DNA from: Paenibacillus peoriae
GTDB taxonomy: Bacteria; Bacillota; Bacilli; Paenibacillales; Paenibacillaceae
Assembly: GCF_022531965.1 (NCBI RefSeq)
Contig: NZ_CP092831.1
Span: forward strand, 3,171,001-3,235,000
Length of the DNA stretch: 64,000 nucleotides
Direction: 5' to 3'
A model generated the notes under the pieces. It saw nothing but the letters and a program-made list of their open reading frames with translations. It was not told where the DNA came from and did no database searches. Every line of letters starts with the position of its first letter. Position 1 is the stretch's first letter. The translations under genes were made by a program, and so were the position numbers. Of the stretch, positions 53,642-63,403 are shown in pieces.

Positions 53642-55159
53642 TTACAGCTTGTATATGGAGGTATATTTCTCTTCCAGGTAGTCGGCGAGATAATCCGGGT
53701 TCAGATCTTCACCTGTAATGGCTACAATCAACTCGGAAGGCGTCCGGCTCTTGCCGTAACGGTAAATACGTTCGGTCAGCCATTGCTTGATCGGCTCAAG
53801 TTCTCCAGCAGAGATTAATTCATCTAGATTTGGTAACTCTTTGCGTAATGTCGCCAAAATTTGTGCTGCATACATATTGCCAAGCGAGTAGGAAGCAAAA
53901 TAGCCAAAATCACCACCGGACCAGTGAACGTCTTGAAGTACGCCCAGTCCATCATTCGGTGGAAGTAACCCTAGGTATTCCTTATATTTCGCATTCCACA
54001 CCTCAGGGAGACGCTTCACATCCAGCTTTTCATTAAACAACATTTTTTCAATTTCATAACGGATAATGATATGTAAATTATATGTTAGCTCATCCGCTTC
54101 AATACGAATCAGTGAATTTTCCACACGGTTGACTGCCCGATAGAATTGATCTGCCGTAACCTTTGCCAAGCGATCAGGAAAATGCTTTTGCAAATCATCG
54201 TAATACCGATCCCAGAAAGCACGACTGCGTCCGATTTTATTTTCCCACAAGCGGGACTGGGATTCATGAATCCCCATAGAGGTTCCTCCCGACAGTAGTG
54301 ATCCTGCTAGCTCAGGAGCAATATTTTGTTCGTACAGCGCATGGCCTCCTTCATGCAACGAGCTGAAAATAGCACTAGTTACATCATCTTGCAGATAATG
54401 TGTTGTTATACGCACATCACCTGGATTTAATCCTGTTGCGAAAGGATGTACGCTCTCATCCAAGCGACCTGCGTCAAAGTCATACCCCATCTGACCTAAT
54501 ATGAACAGGCTGAACTTCTCCTGCTGCTTCACATCAAACACACCATCTAAAAAGCTCTTATCCGGCTGGTTCGGTGAAGCCTGAATTTTAGACAATAGTG
54601 GCACAAGGCGCTTTTTGAGACGATCAAACACAGCATCCAGTTTTTCAACCGTCATCCCCGGCTCATATTGATCCAAAAGCGTGTCATACTCTGTATCCTT
54701 AATCCCCCAGTAGCCGATAAATTCACGCTTCATGTCTACGATTTTAGACAAGTAGGGTTCAAATCCGACAAAATCGCTATGTTCCTTTGCGTCCTCCCAC
54801 TTGCTCTCTGCCTGCGCTGCGAGAATGCTATAATCCCGGTATCGGTCTGCCGGAACCGAACGATTCAGGTCATAATTTTTACGGCATTCCTCCACCAATC
54901 TGCGATCATTGTCTTCCAGTTGCTCCAGCTTATCTACTGTGGCAAAAAATTGCAGCAATTGTCCCATTTCATCCGAGATCATCAGCTTGAACATTTCAGT
55001 GGACAGCATACCCAACGTCTCCGACCGAATGTCAACACCCTTGCGCGGAGCACCAGTTCGTAAATCCCAGTGCAGCAGACCTACTGCTTCGCCATAACTA
55101 CTGATTTTGTGTGAAAGCTCCTTTAAAGCCGTCAATTGATCCAACGTCTGTTGCGCCAT
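53642..55159 (-). CDS. M32-family carboxypeptidase (Taq-type)
   Basis: The 505-residue cytoplasmic metallopeptidase has the zinc site HEGGH at 269-273, with the downstream Glu in GIHESQSRLWENKIGRS, typical of the M32 family. It trims amino acids from peptide C-termini. AGGTG precedes ATG 55159. It is divergent from the carbonic anhydrase and ends at a strong terminator. Confidence 0.95.
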   Translation of the reverse strand: MAQQTLDQLTALKELSHKISSYGEAVGLLHWDLRTGAPRKGVDIRSETLGMLSTEMFKLMISDEMGQLLQFFATVDKLEQLEDNDRRLVEECRKNYDLNRSVPADRYRDYSILAAQAESKWEDAKEHSDFVGFEPYLSKIVDMKREFIGYWGIKDTEYDTLLDQYEPGMTVEKLDAVFDRLKKRLVPLLSKIQASPNQPDKSFLDGVFDVKQQEKFSLFILGQMGYDFDAGRLDESVHPFATGLNPGDVRITTHYLQDDVTSAIFSSLHEGGHALYEQNIAPELAGSLLSGGTSMGIHESQSRLWENKIGRSRAFWDRYYDDLQKHFPDRLAKVTADQFYRAVNRVENSLIRIEADELTYNLHIIIRYEIEKMLFNEKLDVKRLPEVWNAKYKEYLGLLPPNDGLGVLQDVHWSGGDFGYFASYSLGNMYAAQILATLRKELPNLDELISAGELEPIKQWLTERIYRYGKSRTPSELIVAITGEDLNPDYLADYLEEKYTSIYKL

Positions 55160-55332
55160 ATTTTAGGTCACCTCTTTAACTTAAAATGGATAAAACTTTA
55201 CAATACCTATACTTGATGATACTTATATTAAAAAGTATAATCAACACACAACATGTACGACCAGCTCCTAAGACCTAAAATAAACGTTGGGCTGTACATA
55301 TCAAACTTTAATAGAATCTGGAGGGAACAATC

Positions 55333-55896
55333 GTGAATCACATCAAAGAAATTTTAGAGTACAATCGTGTTTTCGTAGAAAACAAAGAATACGAGGCCTA
55401 TAGAACGGGCAAGTTCCCCAATAAAAAAATGGTTATTATCACTTGTATGGATACACGGCTAACGGAGTTACTCCCGAAAGCCATGAACCTGCGCAACGGT
55501 GATGTGAAAATCATCAAAAATGCGGGTGCTATTATTTCACAGCCCTTTGGAAGTGTAATGCGCAGTGTGCTAGTCGCCCTGTATGAGCTGGGAGCAGACG
55601 AAGTCGTCGTTGTAGGTCATTATGAGTGCGGCATGGCTGCATTAAATGCAGACCACATGGTCAATGAAATGCTCGATCGCGGAATTTCTCAGGAAGTGCT
55701 GAATACATTAGAAAATTCAGGAATTAAGCTAAATAAATGGTTAAAAGGTTTTGACAACATTGAAGAAGGGGTAAGAACTACCGTGAAGCTTATTAAAAAT
55801 CACCCGCTTCTCCCTCCTAATGCCCCCGTTCACGGCATGGTTATTCATCCAGATACAGGAGCGTTAACACTTCTCGTTGATGGAAATGAACAGTAA
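55333..55896 (+). CDS. Beta-class carbonic anhydrase
   Basis: The 187-residue enzyme interconverts CO2 and bicarbonate. Zinc ligands and the Asp-Arg dyad are seen: C38-x-D40-x-R (ITCMDTRL), then H96-x2-C99 (GHYECGM). The start is GTG 55333 with GGAGGG eight bases ahead. The KNAGAII motif and short length fit the YtiB-like bacterial beta type. It ends at a long perfect hairpin. Confidence 0.93.
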   Translation: MNHIKEILEYNRVFVENKEYEAYRTGKFPNKKMVIITCMDTRLTELLPKAMNLRNGDVKIIKNAGAIISQPFGSVMRSVLVALYELGADEVVVVGHYECGMAALNADHMVNEMLDRGISQEVLNTLENSGIKLNKWLKGFDNIEEGVRTTVKLIKNHPLLPPNAPVHGMVIHPDTGALTLLVDGNEQ

Positions 55897-55925
55897 ATAG
55901 GATACGCTTCGGCAGAAGGTTACCA

Positions 55926-55968
55926 GGGTAGTTTAAGCTCGTACATACGAGCTTAAACTACCCTTTTT
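55926..55968 (+). terminator. Strong palindromic terminator
   Basis: GGGTAGTTTAAGCTCGTA and its complement flank a CAT loop, followed by six T. It may act on both strands. Confidence 0.9.
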
Positions 55969-56147
55969 TATGAAAAAAAGCACATATACGTGGAGAATGA
56001 CAAGAGTCAATTTTGGCTAACCTGTGAACGACCTGACTGAAAGTTGTCAAACCATACAGTTTCAGTGTACACTTTTCATGAAGCTGCAGAATAGCTGCCG
56101 CAGTGCTGTTACAACCGTTACTATGATGGATGAAGGAGATAAGATCT

Positions 56148-56720
56148 ATGAATTTACTATCGTATGGTCTGTTGGGGCTTCTCGCAAGAGAGGAATCCTC
56201 CGGCTATGATCTGATGTTGCGTATCCAGCCTTTTTGGCAGGCCAAGCACAGTCAGATCTATCCGCTACTGGCCCGTATGGAGAGCAAGGAACTGCTAGCC
56301 TCCCGTTGGATTCAGCAGTCCGACAAGCCTGATAAGAAAATGTATACCATTACCGACAAGGGAATCCATATGCTTCAGCAATGGTCCCAGGAAGCGTTAG
56401 CTGCTCCGGTTACACGGGATGAATTAAGTCTTCGACTGTTCTGTCTTTGGTTAACGGACAAAAGTAGTGCCAATCGTATGCTGGAGGAACGCAAACGTCA
56501 TTTTATTCAGAAAATCCAGCATCTTGAGGATATCCTGAACGATATTCCTGCAGAGAATTTACATTTTGGCAGTAAGAACTTTGGTGACTATATTTTAGTA
56601 CAAAAAGGACTTTTGAATGCTAAAGCAGGTCTGGAATGGTGCCAAATGGTTCTGCGTATGCTGCTTGCCGGTGATGTCAGTGCTGACACTAATCCGTTTT
56701 CACTTAAGCCGCAAAGCTGA
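56148..56720 (+). CDS. PadR-family transcriptional regulator
   Basis: ATG 56148 is chosen over 56130 because AAGGAG lies nine bases ahead. The 190-residue product has the PadR winged helix (MNLLSYGLLGLLAREESSGY, FWQAKHSQIYPLLARMESKE) and a Vir-type C-terminal helical domain (MLEERKRHFIQKIQHLED). PadR proteins repress genes for phenolic acid or drug responses. No adjacent target gene is evident; the next gene lies 154 bases on. Confidence 0.92.
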   Translation: MNLLSYGLLGLLAREESSGYDLMLRIQPFWQAKHSQIYPLLARMESKELLASRWIQQSDKPDKKMYTITDKGIHMLQQWSQEALAAPVTRDELSLRLFCLWLTDKSSANRMLEERKRHFIQKIQHLEDILNDIPAENLHFGSKNFGDYILVQKGLLNAKAGLEWCQMVLRMLLAGDVSADTNPFSLKPQS

Positions 56721-56874
56721 ATGTTTTAGCCAATCCATGCATAGGATTTATGGGACGTTATTATTTAATTTTTTAAAAATTAAAATTCTTTGAAACCCTT
56801 TTCCATGCCATTCGTATTACTGGTAAGCGGTTGTTTGACCTATAAACAAATTTACTAAGGGGGATTATATTTAC

Positions 56875-57330
56875 ATGAAAAAAACATTCACTTTGAAAAA
56901 TATGATGATGCTGATGATGGCTTTTACCCTACTCATTGCTATGATCGCACCATCTACAGCTGACGCAAGGCGAGGCGGCGGGTTTAAATCCGGGCCTAAA
57001 TCATACCAATCTACACCAAGCAAGGCGAGTGACAGCAATGGCATTAATAAATCAGATAGCGGAACCAAGTCAGGGGCTACTGCTGGTAATACAAACAGAA
57101 CTGGTGGATTCCTTGGCGGTGGCGGCGGATTCCTGAAGGGTATGATGCTAGGCGGTTTGGCAGGTATGCTCTTCGGTGGATTGTTCGGCAACATGGGCGC
57201 ATTGGGCAGCTTGCTTGGCCTTGCCGTTAACGTTCTTGCCATTTACGTCCTGATCATGGTCGGAGTAGGTATCTACCGTGCTATTAAAAATCGTCGCAGA
57301 CCAGATGATTCCCGCGGAGGACGTTACTAA
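56875..57330 (+). CDS. Small secreted, Gly-rich membrane protein (Tim44-like annotation)
   Basis: AGGGGG precedes ATG 56875. The 151-residue product has a signal peptide (LKNMMMLMMAFTLLIAMIAP, cleavage after ADA), a basic Gly/Ser-rich region (RRGGGFKSGPKSYQ), a Gly-rich hydrophobic stretch (FLGGGGGFLKGMMLGGLAGM), a TM helix (LAVNVLAIYVLIMVGVGIY) and a basic end. Proteins like this are often labelled Tim44-like in Firmicutes without proof. It is four bases upstream of the YxcD-like gene. Confidence 0.65.
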   Translation: MKKTFTLKNMMMLMMAFTLLIAMIAPSTADARRGGGFKSGPKSYQSTPSKASDSNGINKSDSGTKSGATAGNTNRTGGFLGGGGGFLKGMMLGGLAGMLFGGLFGNMGALGSLLGLAVNVLAIYVLIMVGVGIYRAIKNRRRPDDSRGGRY

Positions 57331-57333
57331 GCT

Positions 57334-57612
57334 ATGATTTTGAGTATGGATGAGATTGTCAACGCTATTTGCTTGCATATGGCTGAACGTAAAGGTGTCC
57401 AGCCCACGGATGTGACAGTAGAACTAAGCTGGGAAGAGGATACAGGTTATTCAGCAGAAGTCCATGTACAGGGCCGCAGTCAATATCTGGTGGAAGCCAA
57501 TATGATTGAAGCCATTCTGAGATACCTATATTCCGAATACAATATTCGTGCCTATCGCGAACAAATCAGATTGGATCTGGATGAAGAAATTACTGCTATT
57601 GTCCAAACTTGA
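57334..57612 (+). CDS. YxcD-family (DUF2653) protein
   Basis: The 92-residue product starts MILSMDEIVNAICLHMAERK and contains VQPTDVTVELSWEEDTGYSA and RYLYSEYNIRAYREQIRLDL, as in YxcD/DUF2653 proteins of unknown role. GGAGG lies inside the end of the upstream gene, so the two are coupled. Terminator at 57658-57695. Confidence 0.8.
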   Translation: MILSMDEIVNAICLHMAERKGVQPTDVTVELSWEEDTGYSAEVHVQGRSQYLVEANMIEAILRYLYSEYNIRAYREQIRLDLDEEITAIVQT

Positions 57613-57657
57613 TTATTTCGCATAGAACAGTCGTATAGAGTTATTATAAAACAAAAG

Positions 57658-57695
57658 AACCGACCTTTGCTTGAGGGCAAGGGTCGGTTTTTTTG
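57658..57695 (+). terminator. Intrinsic terminator
   Basis: AACCGACC-x-TTGC and GGCAAGGGTCGGTT enclose TTGAG, followed by seven T. Confidence 0.85.
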
Positions 57696-57755
57696 CTCGT
57701 TTTTCTAATAGATATTAGTTGCTATAGCATTACATTTAGACACGGACGTTCCTTG

Positions 57756-58670
57756 CTATATGGATTCATTTGCTCTATGAATAGTTTGTCTGCTAAATGA
57801 TGGAACCGGAGATAGCTGTACCTGCGGCACCCTTTCGAGTAAGCCACTACCGTACATTTCCCGAAATGGCTGCTCTTCCATATGAATGTAGCCGATATAG
57901 CAGCCGCATTCTTTCATCCGGCACGGACGTTTGCCACTCAGGCCCTCAAGACCATCCCTATATAAGTGTCCAAGCACCCGTCGATCCTGATAGCAGTGTT
58001 TTACTCTTCCGTCACCCTGGACATAAAATACATCTTCACCGGCGCGACATGCCCGTCCCTGACTGCTATAATCCTTTAAATTCCATTGAAAATAGGGGTC
58101 GATCGCAGTTAATTCAGTAACTTCAGCATCTGTATAATAATGGGGACGATCCTTGTAGGCGTTGATCCACAAATAAACATCCGTTGGAAGTTGCGATCTT
58201 AAGGAACGAATAGCTGGGAATGCTTGTCTTAACCCGACGGTACCGACACTATAGGAAATACCAAGTTCATATAGCTTCATAGCCTGCGATATAAAAACTT
58301 GCTCTTTCGTCTCTCCAGGGTGATATGTAGCCCACAGCGCAGCAGTCTCCGGGTTCAGTTCTTTCGTCCAATCCAGCTTAGTCGAGAGATTCGTCTGTAC
58401 CGCCACTTTTTCCACATGCGCCATGTGGGAAAGCTCAATCATGGTCTTGTGATACCAGGAATGAATCAAGGCTTCTCCATACGGATTAAAAAAAATAGAG
58501 AGACGATGCCCCAAAGCGCCCTGTTCCCGTACCCAATCAGCAAAACGTTCCAACTGGGCCCGATCCTTGTTCAACGTTTCCCGACTATCAACGTTTTTAC
58601 TGAACGGGCAATAAGGGCAAGCATAGTTGCACGAGGTCAACGAACCACGATAATATAAGGTCGCTCTCAT
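57756..58670 (-). CDS. Radical SAM protein, STM4011 family
   Basis: The 304-residue product has the radical SAM cluster motif CNYACPYC at 14-21 and further C-terminal cysteines (GRACRAGED, VKHCYQD, PCRMKECGCYIGY) that could hold an extra iron-sulfur cluster, as in SPASM-type enzymes. It matches the family named after Salmonella STM4011, known from its fixed neighbourhood. The start overlaps the stop of the upstream radical SAM gene by four bases (ATGA). It is the last gene of a five-gene cassette. The reaction is unknown. Confidence 0.85.
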   Translation of the reverse strand: MRATLYYRGSLTSCNYACPYCPFSKNVDSRETLNKDRAQLERFADWVREQGALGHRLSIFFNPYGEALIHSWYHKTMIELSHMAHVEKVAVQTNLSTKLDWTKELNPETAALWATYHPGETKEQVFISQAMKLYELGISYSVGTVGLRQAFPAIRSLRSQLPTDVYLWINAYKDRPHYYTDAEVTELTAIDPYFQWNLKDYSSQGRACRAGEDVFYVQGDGRVKHCYQDRRVLGHLYRDGLEGLSGKRPCRMKECGCYIGYIHMEEQPFREMYGSGLLERVPQVQLSPVPSFSRQTIHRANESI

Positions 58671-60085
58671 GCTCCTACATATCCTTCCATACGCTCACGT
58701 ACTGACGTGGAGATCATCCAGTCCCCAATCGCATCGGAATAGGCCATTCCTTCCTCTGTAAGTCGCAGCGTGCCCTCCTCGACGACAGCCATACCGGATT
58801 CCAGCAGCAACGACATTCCTGTAAAATCGTCCGAGAGGGATACACCGAAGCGCTCTGCATAGGCCGATAGCTCCAAACCTTCCCGATGAAGAAGCGCCTT
58901 CAGGATAAAGCGCCGCTTACTCTCATCCTGATTTAAAATAAAGCCGTAGTCAGCCAGATCATGACGTTCCGCAGCAACATAATCTGCGATAATGCTACGC
59001 GTAGCTGCTGCACTAACCCCATAACGGCTGGCATAGTGGACATTGCGTGTATAGGAGCGTGCACCACACCCCAGACCAGCCATACCTTCCTCCTGACAAC
59101 TGTAGGGCAAAAGTTCTTTGCTGGATATACCATCATTTTTAGCAAAACGGCGCATGGAGTATTGTACATATCCTGCTTGTTTGAGCCGTTCGCGCGCCAC
59201 TTCATACAAGCTTAGGCGAATATCATGATCCAGCCCGGTATAGCCTGGCTTTAAAATCGTATTTTCTCGAATATATAACGGATAAAGAAATATCTCTCCT
59301 GGCGAGTAAGACAGGGCTTCCTCTAAAGAATACAGCCAGGTTTCCACCGTTTGACCAGGCAAGCCATAGATCAGATCCACGTTCAGCAAAGGAAAGTTGT
59401 ATTCCACCAGCCGCTCAAGTGCTTCTCTAACAAGTTTGGGCTTCTGAGGTCGGTATATGGCGGCACTTTCTGATTCCACAAAGCTCTGAATTCCCATGCT
59501 GACACGATCTGTCCCGCGGCGCTTGAGCACCTCCAACCTGTCCTCAGTTACAGTATCGGGAGAGGTTTCCACCGAAATAGAAGCTCGCTTAGGGTCCAGT
59601 CCCATCATATTTTCCGCAATGTCAAACAAGCGCTCCACCAAAGGAGCCTCCAGTAAGGTCGGTGTACCGCCGCCGATCGCAAAACGTGAAAAAGGCCGAC
59701 GGCCCATAATGGGTGCCCACTGCTTGGCTTGTCTTTCTAGCGCATCTACATACTCCTTATGTACATCCAGACGCTTGTCCGGCAAAGTGAACAGGTTACA
59801 AAATCCACAGCGAGCCGCGCAAAATGGAATATGCATATACAAAAAATAGCTTTCTAACTCCTCCTTCTCCCACAACTCTTGTAATGAGAGTGGTGTATCA
59901 AACGGACGATAGGCCGTTTTATGCGGGTAAGAGTACAGATAGGAGCGATAGGGAGCTTCACGGATTGTGCGTGCCCATTCAGCAGGAGTTTCAGGCCACT
60001 GAAACCTAGACAGTGCTAAGTTTGTGTCTATCTCCGGGGCTGGCGCATCCGCTGGATGCGAGTGATTCAGATTCATGGCTTTCAT
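58667..60085 (-). CDS. Radical SAM protein, STM4012 family (HemN-like)
   Basis: The 472-residue product is built like coproporphyrinogen dehydrogenase-type enzymes: MHIPFCAARCGFC (Cys 89, 93, 96), FAIGGGTPTLL, SVETSPDTVTEDRLEVLKRR and GIQSFVESE, then a HemN-like C-terminal winged-helix part (RRFILKALLHREGLELSAYA). It matches the STM4012 family rather than true HemN, judged by the neighbours. AAGGAG precedes ATG 60085. It is coupled to the STM4011-type gene. Confidence 0.85.
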   Translation of the reverse strand: MKAMNLNHSHPADAPAPEIDTNLALSRFQWPETPAEWARTIREAPYRSYLYSYPHKTAYRPFDTPLSLQELWEKEELESYFLYMHIPFCAARCGFCNLFTLPDKRLDVHKEYVDALERQAKQWAPIMGRRPFSRFAIGGGTPTLLEAPLVERLFDIAENMMGLDPKRASISVETSPDTVTEDRLEVLKRRGTDRVSMGIQSFVESESAAIYRPQKPKLVREALERLVEYNFPLLNVDLIYGLPGQTVETWLYSLEEALSYSPGEIFLYPLYIRENTILKPGYTGLDHDIRLSLYEVARERLKQAGYVQYSMRRFAKNDGISSKELLPYSCQEEGMAGLGCGARSYTRNVHYASRYGVSAAATRSIIADYVAAERHDLADYGFILNQDESKRRFILKALLHREGLELSAYAERFGVSLSDDFTGMSLLLESGMAVVEEGTLRLTEEGMAYSDAIGDWMISTSVRERMEGYVGA

Positions 60086-60154
60086 TTCTGCTCCTTCCTC
60101 GCGCTGGATTGATTTCTAGATATTTTACCAGTGCAATCTATATTTCTATTTGCT

Positions 60155-60937
60155 CTACAAAATAAATTCGCGGTAAGGCACATTCCAAACTACCTCATGC
60201 GCCAGACGATGTCCTTCATAGCCGTCTTCCCCATAAGCTGTACCATGATCGGAAAAAACCATGCAAAACGTCTTGCCCCGATTTCGCAAAGTATCAAACA
60301 AACGTCCAAGTTCACCATCCACATACCGTAAGGCAGCTCGTTGAGACTCCACTGAATCTTTGGCTGCGCCTTTCACAAAATAATGATTAGGCCCATGGAT
60401 CGCTGATACATTCAGAAACAAAAACAAGCGCTGTGACGGGTCTGCATTTTCCAAAAGTTTCAGAGCATGATTCACCTGATTCTCTGTCGAACGGGGGTTG
60501 GTAACACCAAAGTTCATACGCCAGTAGCTTTCTTGAAAATATCCAGGCAGCACCTTGGCAAGCTTATTTTTCTTTGTAAAAAAAATAACGCCGCCGATAC
60601 AGATGGTCCGATAACCTTCACCCTCTAGCCCGGATACAATATCCGGGGCATCGAACAGCCACGTATGTGGATGCGTACGCAGTCCCGTATCCTTGGTGTG
60701 AAACAGACGGATATGTGAAGTCTTATCCGTATTCGCTGGAGTCGGCAAAAATCCGCCAAAAAAAGCATGATGTGCAGCATAGGTAAAGCTACCCGGTGTA
60801 TGGCGCTTTTCCCACGACCCGGAGCCGCACAAATTCGGACAGTTCTCTTCTTCCAGCTTTGCTACGTCATAACGCAGAGTATCAAGCGTAATCATGACAA
60901 TATCATGAGAGCCGACAATTTGATTCATATCAGTCAT
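60155..60937 (-). CDS. Sulfatase-like hydrolase, STM4013 family
   Basis: ATG 60937 is chosen (AAAGGA ahead); an open frame reaches 61129 but that part lies within the STM4014-type gene. The 260-residue product has the alkaline-phosphatase-superfamily metal motifs VMITLDTLRYDVA (first Asp) and FSDHGTAYGEDGYEGHRLA (Asp-His pair), plus FLFLNVSAIHGPNHY. These suggest a metal-dependent phosphodi- or sulfoesterase. It starts inside the last codons of the STM4014-type gene. Substrate unknown. Confidence 0.85.
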   Translation of the reverse strand: MTDMNQIVGSHDIVMITLDTLRYDVAKLEEENCPNLCGSGSWEKRHTPGSFTYAAHHAFFGGFLPTPANTDKTSHIRLFHTKDTGLRTHPHTWLFDAPDIVSGLEGEGYRTICIGGVIFFTKKNKLAKVLPGYFQESYWRMNFGVTNPRSTENQVNHALKLLENADPSQRLFLFLNVSAIHGPNHYFVKGAAKDSVESQRAALRYVDGELGRLFDTLRNRGKTFCMVFSDHGTAYGEDGYEGHRLAHEVVWNVPYREFIL

Positions 60938-62270
60938 ATCTGTCTGTCCTTTCCGTACCCACGCTCCTATTAGCGAGGTGCAGCATTTCCCATTCATACG
61001 GGTTCCAACCCTGATGTTCAACCCGGTACAGCAAATCACCGAACGGATTAACATCCAACACATAGGGACGCCCCCCATGAGCCGGAACCAGCACATCCAG
61101 TCCAGCAACCATGGACGCCGGAAAAACACTCATAGCGGCTTTCGCAGTAAGCTGGACCGATTCCACCGTATTCTGTGGTAATCCGGCTTCCTTCAGCGAG
61201 AGCCGCTCATTACGCAAATGCAAATTGGTAATGGGGCTGTGGCTCAAACGTAAAACCGCATGGCAAGCTTCTGATCCGCACACGAGTTGGCGCACATCAT
61301 AAACACGCCCGTTCAGAGTCGCTTTGGGAATCCAGCGCTCCACATGTACCCCTTCCAGACATAGCCAGTTAAGGATAGCATGAATGTCCTGCTTATCCGT
61401 ATAACGACGCAATCGTCCGGCATTATAATACACGCGCTGTCCGCGTATGATTTCCGTTCCAATCGTGGTCACCGCCAGTTCCGCGTGGGTATGGGGGTGT
61501 ACCTGATAGGCCATGACACCAGAAGCACCGGACCCACAAAATATTTTCACAAATACGCGGTGAAACCCGCTCTCCTTCATTGCTGTGTGCAGATCGACAA
61601 CATCACGAAATGCACCACCTGAAGATACGAGCACTGGCGGGACCCTTATATCTGCCTTGCCTAAAACGGCGCTACAACGCCGTTTGTCGAACATCACGGC
61701 CACTTCCGCCGGATCGTTCATCCAGTGTGACGAGGGCCAGAGCAGAGCCACTTCATCTCGCAGCCAGGCCAGCAGACGGCAATAGCCCCGGAACCATTGT
61801 GCCGGGTGCCAAATACGACCGTGCTGCTCCTGCAGACGCCGCGCTTCTGCCGCCGATATACCTGTGCCTTGTGTCCATTCGGGCCATGGCAATAGAGAAT
61901 CGTCTCCCTCACCATCCGAGGCACCCAGAGCAATCAACTCACGCTCTACCTCAAAGCTTTCGCCCGGTGCATCCAGACGAAGCAGCGGACCACTGTCCAT
62001 CTGCCCCGCCAGTAACTGATCAATGCTCTCTTGCACAAAGGAACTGCCATTCACGCTATCTTGCGTAGCTCGTGCAGCTATTCGCAACATCAGCTCGCTC
62101 AGACCTTGTTTCTGCCGAATAGCTTCCAGCACATTCTTATAGGAAACCTCCAGAGCGGGCGGAAGCATTAATCTGCTTCGCGCCTCCTGCAGCCCAGTAG
62201 TTCGACGATTCCCCGGATTACCGAACAAGATAAACGGCTCGCTGACAATACAGTCTGACATCCTAACCAT
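60930..62270 (-). CDS. STM4014-family protein (ATP-grasp-like)
   Basis: The 446-residue product begins MVRMSDCIVSEPFILFGNPG. Its second half looks like an ATP-grasp fold: FHRVFVKIFCGSGASGVMAY (nucleotide-binding Lys/Gly loop), VERWIPKATLNGRVYDVRQL and AGLDVLVPAHGGRPYVLDVN with NPFGDLLY (metal-binding Asp/Asn). ATP-grasp enzymes join a carboxylate to an amine or thiol. GAGGCGG precedes ATG 62270. It lies 67 bases after the STM4015-type gene and overlaps the hydrolase. Confidence 0.82.
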   Translation of the reverse strand: MVRMSDCIVSEPFILFGNPGNRRTTGLQEARSRLMLPPALEVSYKNVLEAIRQKQGLSELMLRIAARATQDSVNGSSFVQESIDQLLAGQMDSGPLLRLDAPGESFEVERELIALGASDGEGDDSLLPWPEWTQGTGISAAEARRLQEQHGRIWHPAQWFRGYCRLLAWLRDEVALLWPSSHWMNDPAEVAVMFDKRRCSAVLGKADIRVPPVLVSSGGAFRDVVDLHTAMKESGFHRVFVKIFCGSGASGVMAYQVHPHTHAELAVTTIGTEIIRGQRVYYNAGRLRRYTDKQDIHAILNWLCLEGVHVERWIPKATLNGRVYDVRQLVCGSEACHAVLRLSHSPITNLHLRNERLSLKEAGLPQNTVESVQLTAKAAMSVFPASMVAGLDVLVPAHGGRPYVLDVNPFGDLLYRVEHQGWNPYEWEMLHLANRSVGTERTDRYD

Positions 62271-62337
62271 AGAGCCGCCTCACTTTAGATCATTTTAATT
62301 TTGAAAACAGTCCGTTTTAGAAATCCATTTGTACAAA

Positions 62338-63180
62338 TTACTCAGTCAGTGATGGATAGCGCCAATCATCTTCCTCATCCGCTTCTTGTTGATCTTCCAC
62401 GTTCACAGATAGACCCGAGCTTTTCCAACGTTGCATCATTTCACTAGACATATAATGATAGCTCAAATCCAGATGCTTCAGCCCTTTTATACTTTCACTA
62501 GCCAGTAGCGCTTCTGCACCTTTATCAGACAACGTACCTTGTGAGAGATCCAGCACTTCCAATTGTCCAATCACAGGGGCATTAGCTGCTGCAATAGCAA
62601 TTTCATCCTGTATTTCACTATCTTTGAGTCCCAAGTATGTAAGTTTGGGAAAAGGATTGCTGTCTAAAAACGGCAAAATATCTTTAAGGTTACCGTCAAA
62701 GCCATAGTTCTCGACACCCAAATACAGTTCCAACTTGCGCAGTTCAGGCAGTTCGGCATTACATATTTGCTGAAGAACGCTCACAGGCAGGCCACCACAG
62801 ATAATAACCAATTCTTGAAGATGGTTATGACGAAGCGGCTCCAAGCTCAGGTCCTGGCTTCCTTTGATATGAAAGGACTCCAATGCTGGAAACGCTTCTA
62901 ACAATGGGGACAGATTCGTCTGGTTAATCCATGAAACCTCACACTCATCGTATTCCATATCACCAATAAACAGTTTGCGTATCTTAGGGAAATGATCTTT
63001 GAGCTTCACTAACACTGGGATAAAATCCTCTGGTGAACTTTCATAGGCGCCGCCCCAATCACCAATGATGAGATCTGTAACTTGCGCGCTCTCCGGCTTG
63101 GCTGCCAGTTCCTCAATAGATTTAGCCATCGTTTGGCCATTCTCGTAAGCTTCATAATCCACTACCAATTTCACTTCCAT
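62338..63180 (-). CDS. Leucine-rich-repeat protein, STM4015 family
   Basis: GGAGG precedes ATG 63180. The 280-residue acidic product is built of LRR-like units (LEAFPALESFHIKGSQDLSL, LPELRKLELYLG, FPKLTYLGLKDSEI, LEVLDLSQGTLSDKGAEALL, LKHLDLSYHYMS). There is no signal peptide or helix for export, so it acts in the cytoplasm. It heads the cassette, where STM4015-family proteins are found. It could be the scaffold or the partner on which the enzymes act; this is inference. Confidence 0.83.
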   Translation of the reverse strand: MEVKLVVDYEAYENGQTMAKSIEELAAKPESAQVTDLIIGDWGGAYESSPEDFIPVLVKLKDHFPKIRKLFIGDMEYDECEVSWINQTNLSPLLEAFPALESFHIKGSQDLSLEPLRHNHLQELVIICGGLPVSVLQQICNAELPELRKLELYLGVENYGFDGNLKDILPFLDSNPFPKLTYLGLKDSEIQDEIAIAAANAPVIGQLEVLDLSQGTLSDKGAEALLASESIKGLKHLDLSYHYMSSEMMQRWKSSGLSVNVEDQQEADEEDDWRYPSLTE

Positions 63181-63315
63181 CTTACAATTCCTCCGATCGC
63201 TTGTCTGAGATCTCGTAAACTATCTATTTCCAATTTAGTCTATCCTATTCTACCAATGTTCGTCAAAAATAGTCCCATATCGACATTAATCCTATGTAAA
63301 ATCTGCTGAATGAAA

Positions 63316-63347
63316 TAAAAACAAGACAGCCCGCTAAGCAGGCTGTC
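63316..63347 (-). terminator. Terminator ahead of the STM4015-type gene
   Basis: GACAGCC TGCTTAGCG GGCTGTC followed by TTGTTTTT on the minus strand. It ends the efflux adaptor gene and separates it from the cassette. Confidence 0.8.
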
Positions 63348-63403
63348 TTTGCATATTCATAATAAACTTCTACTATTATATAGTACGTAAGTTTAGAGCC
63401 TAA

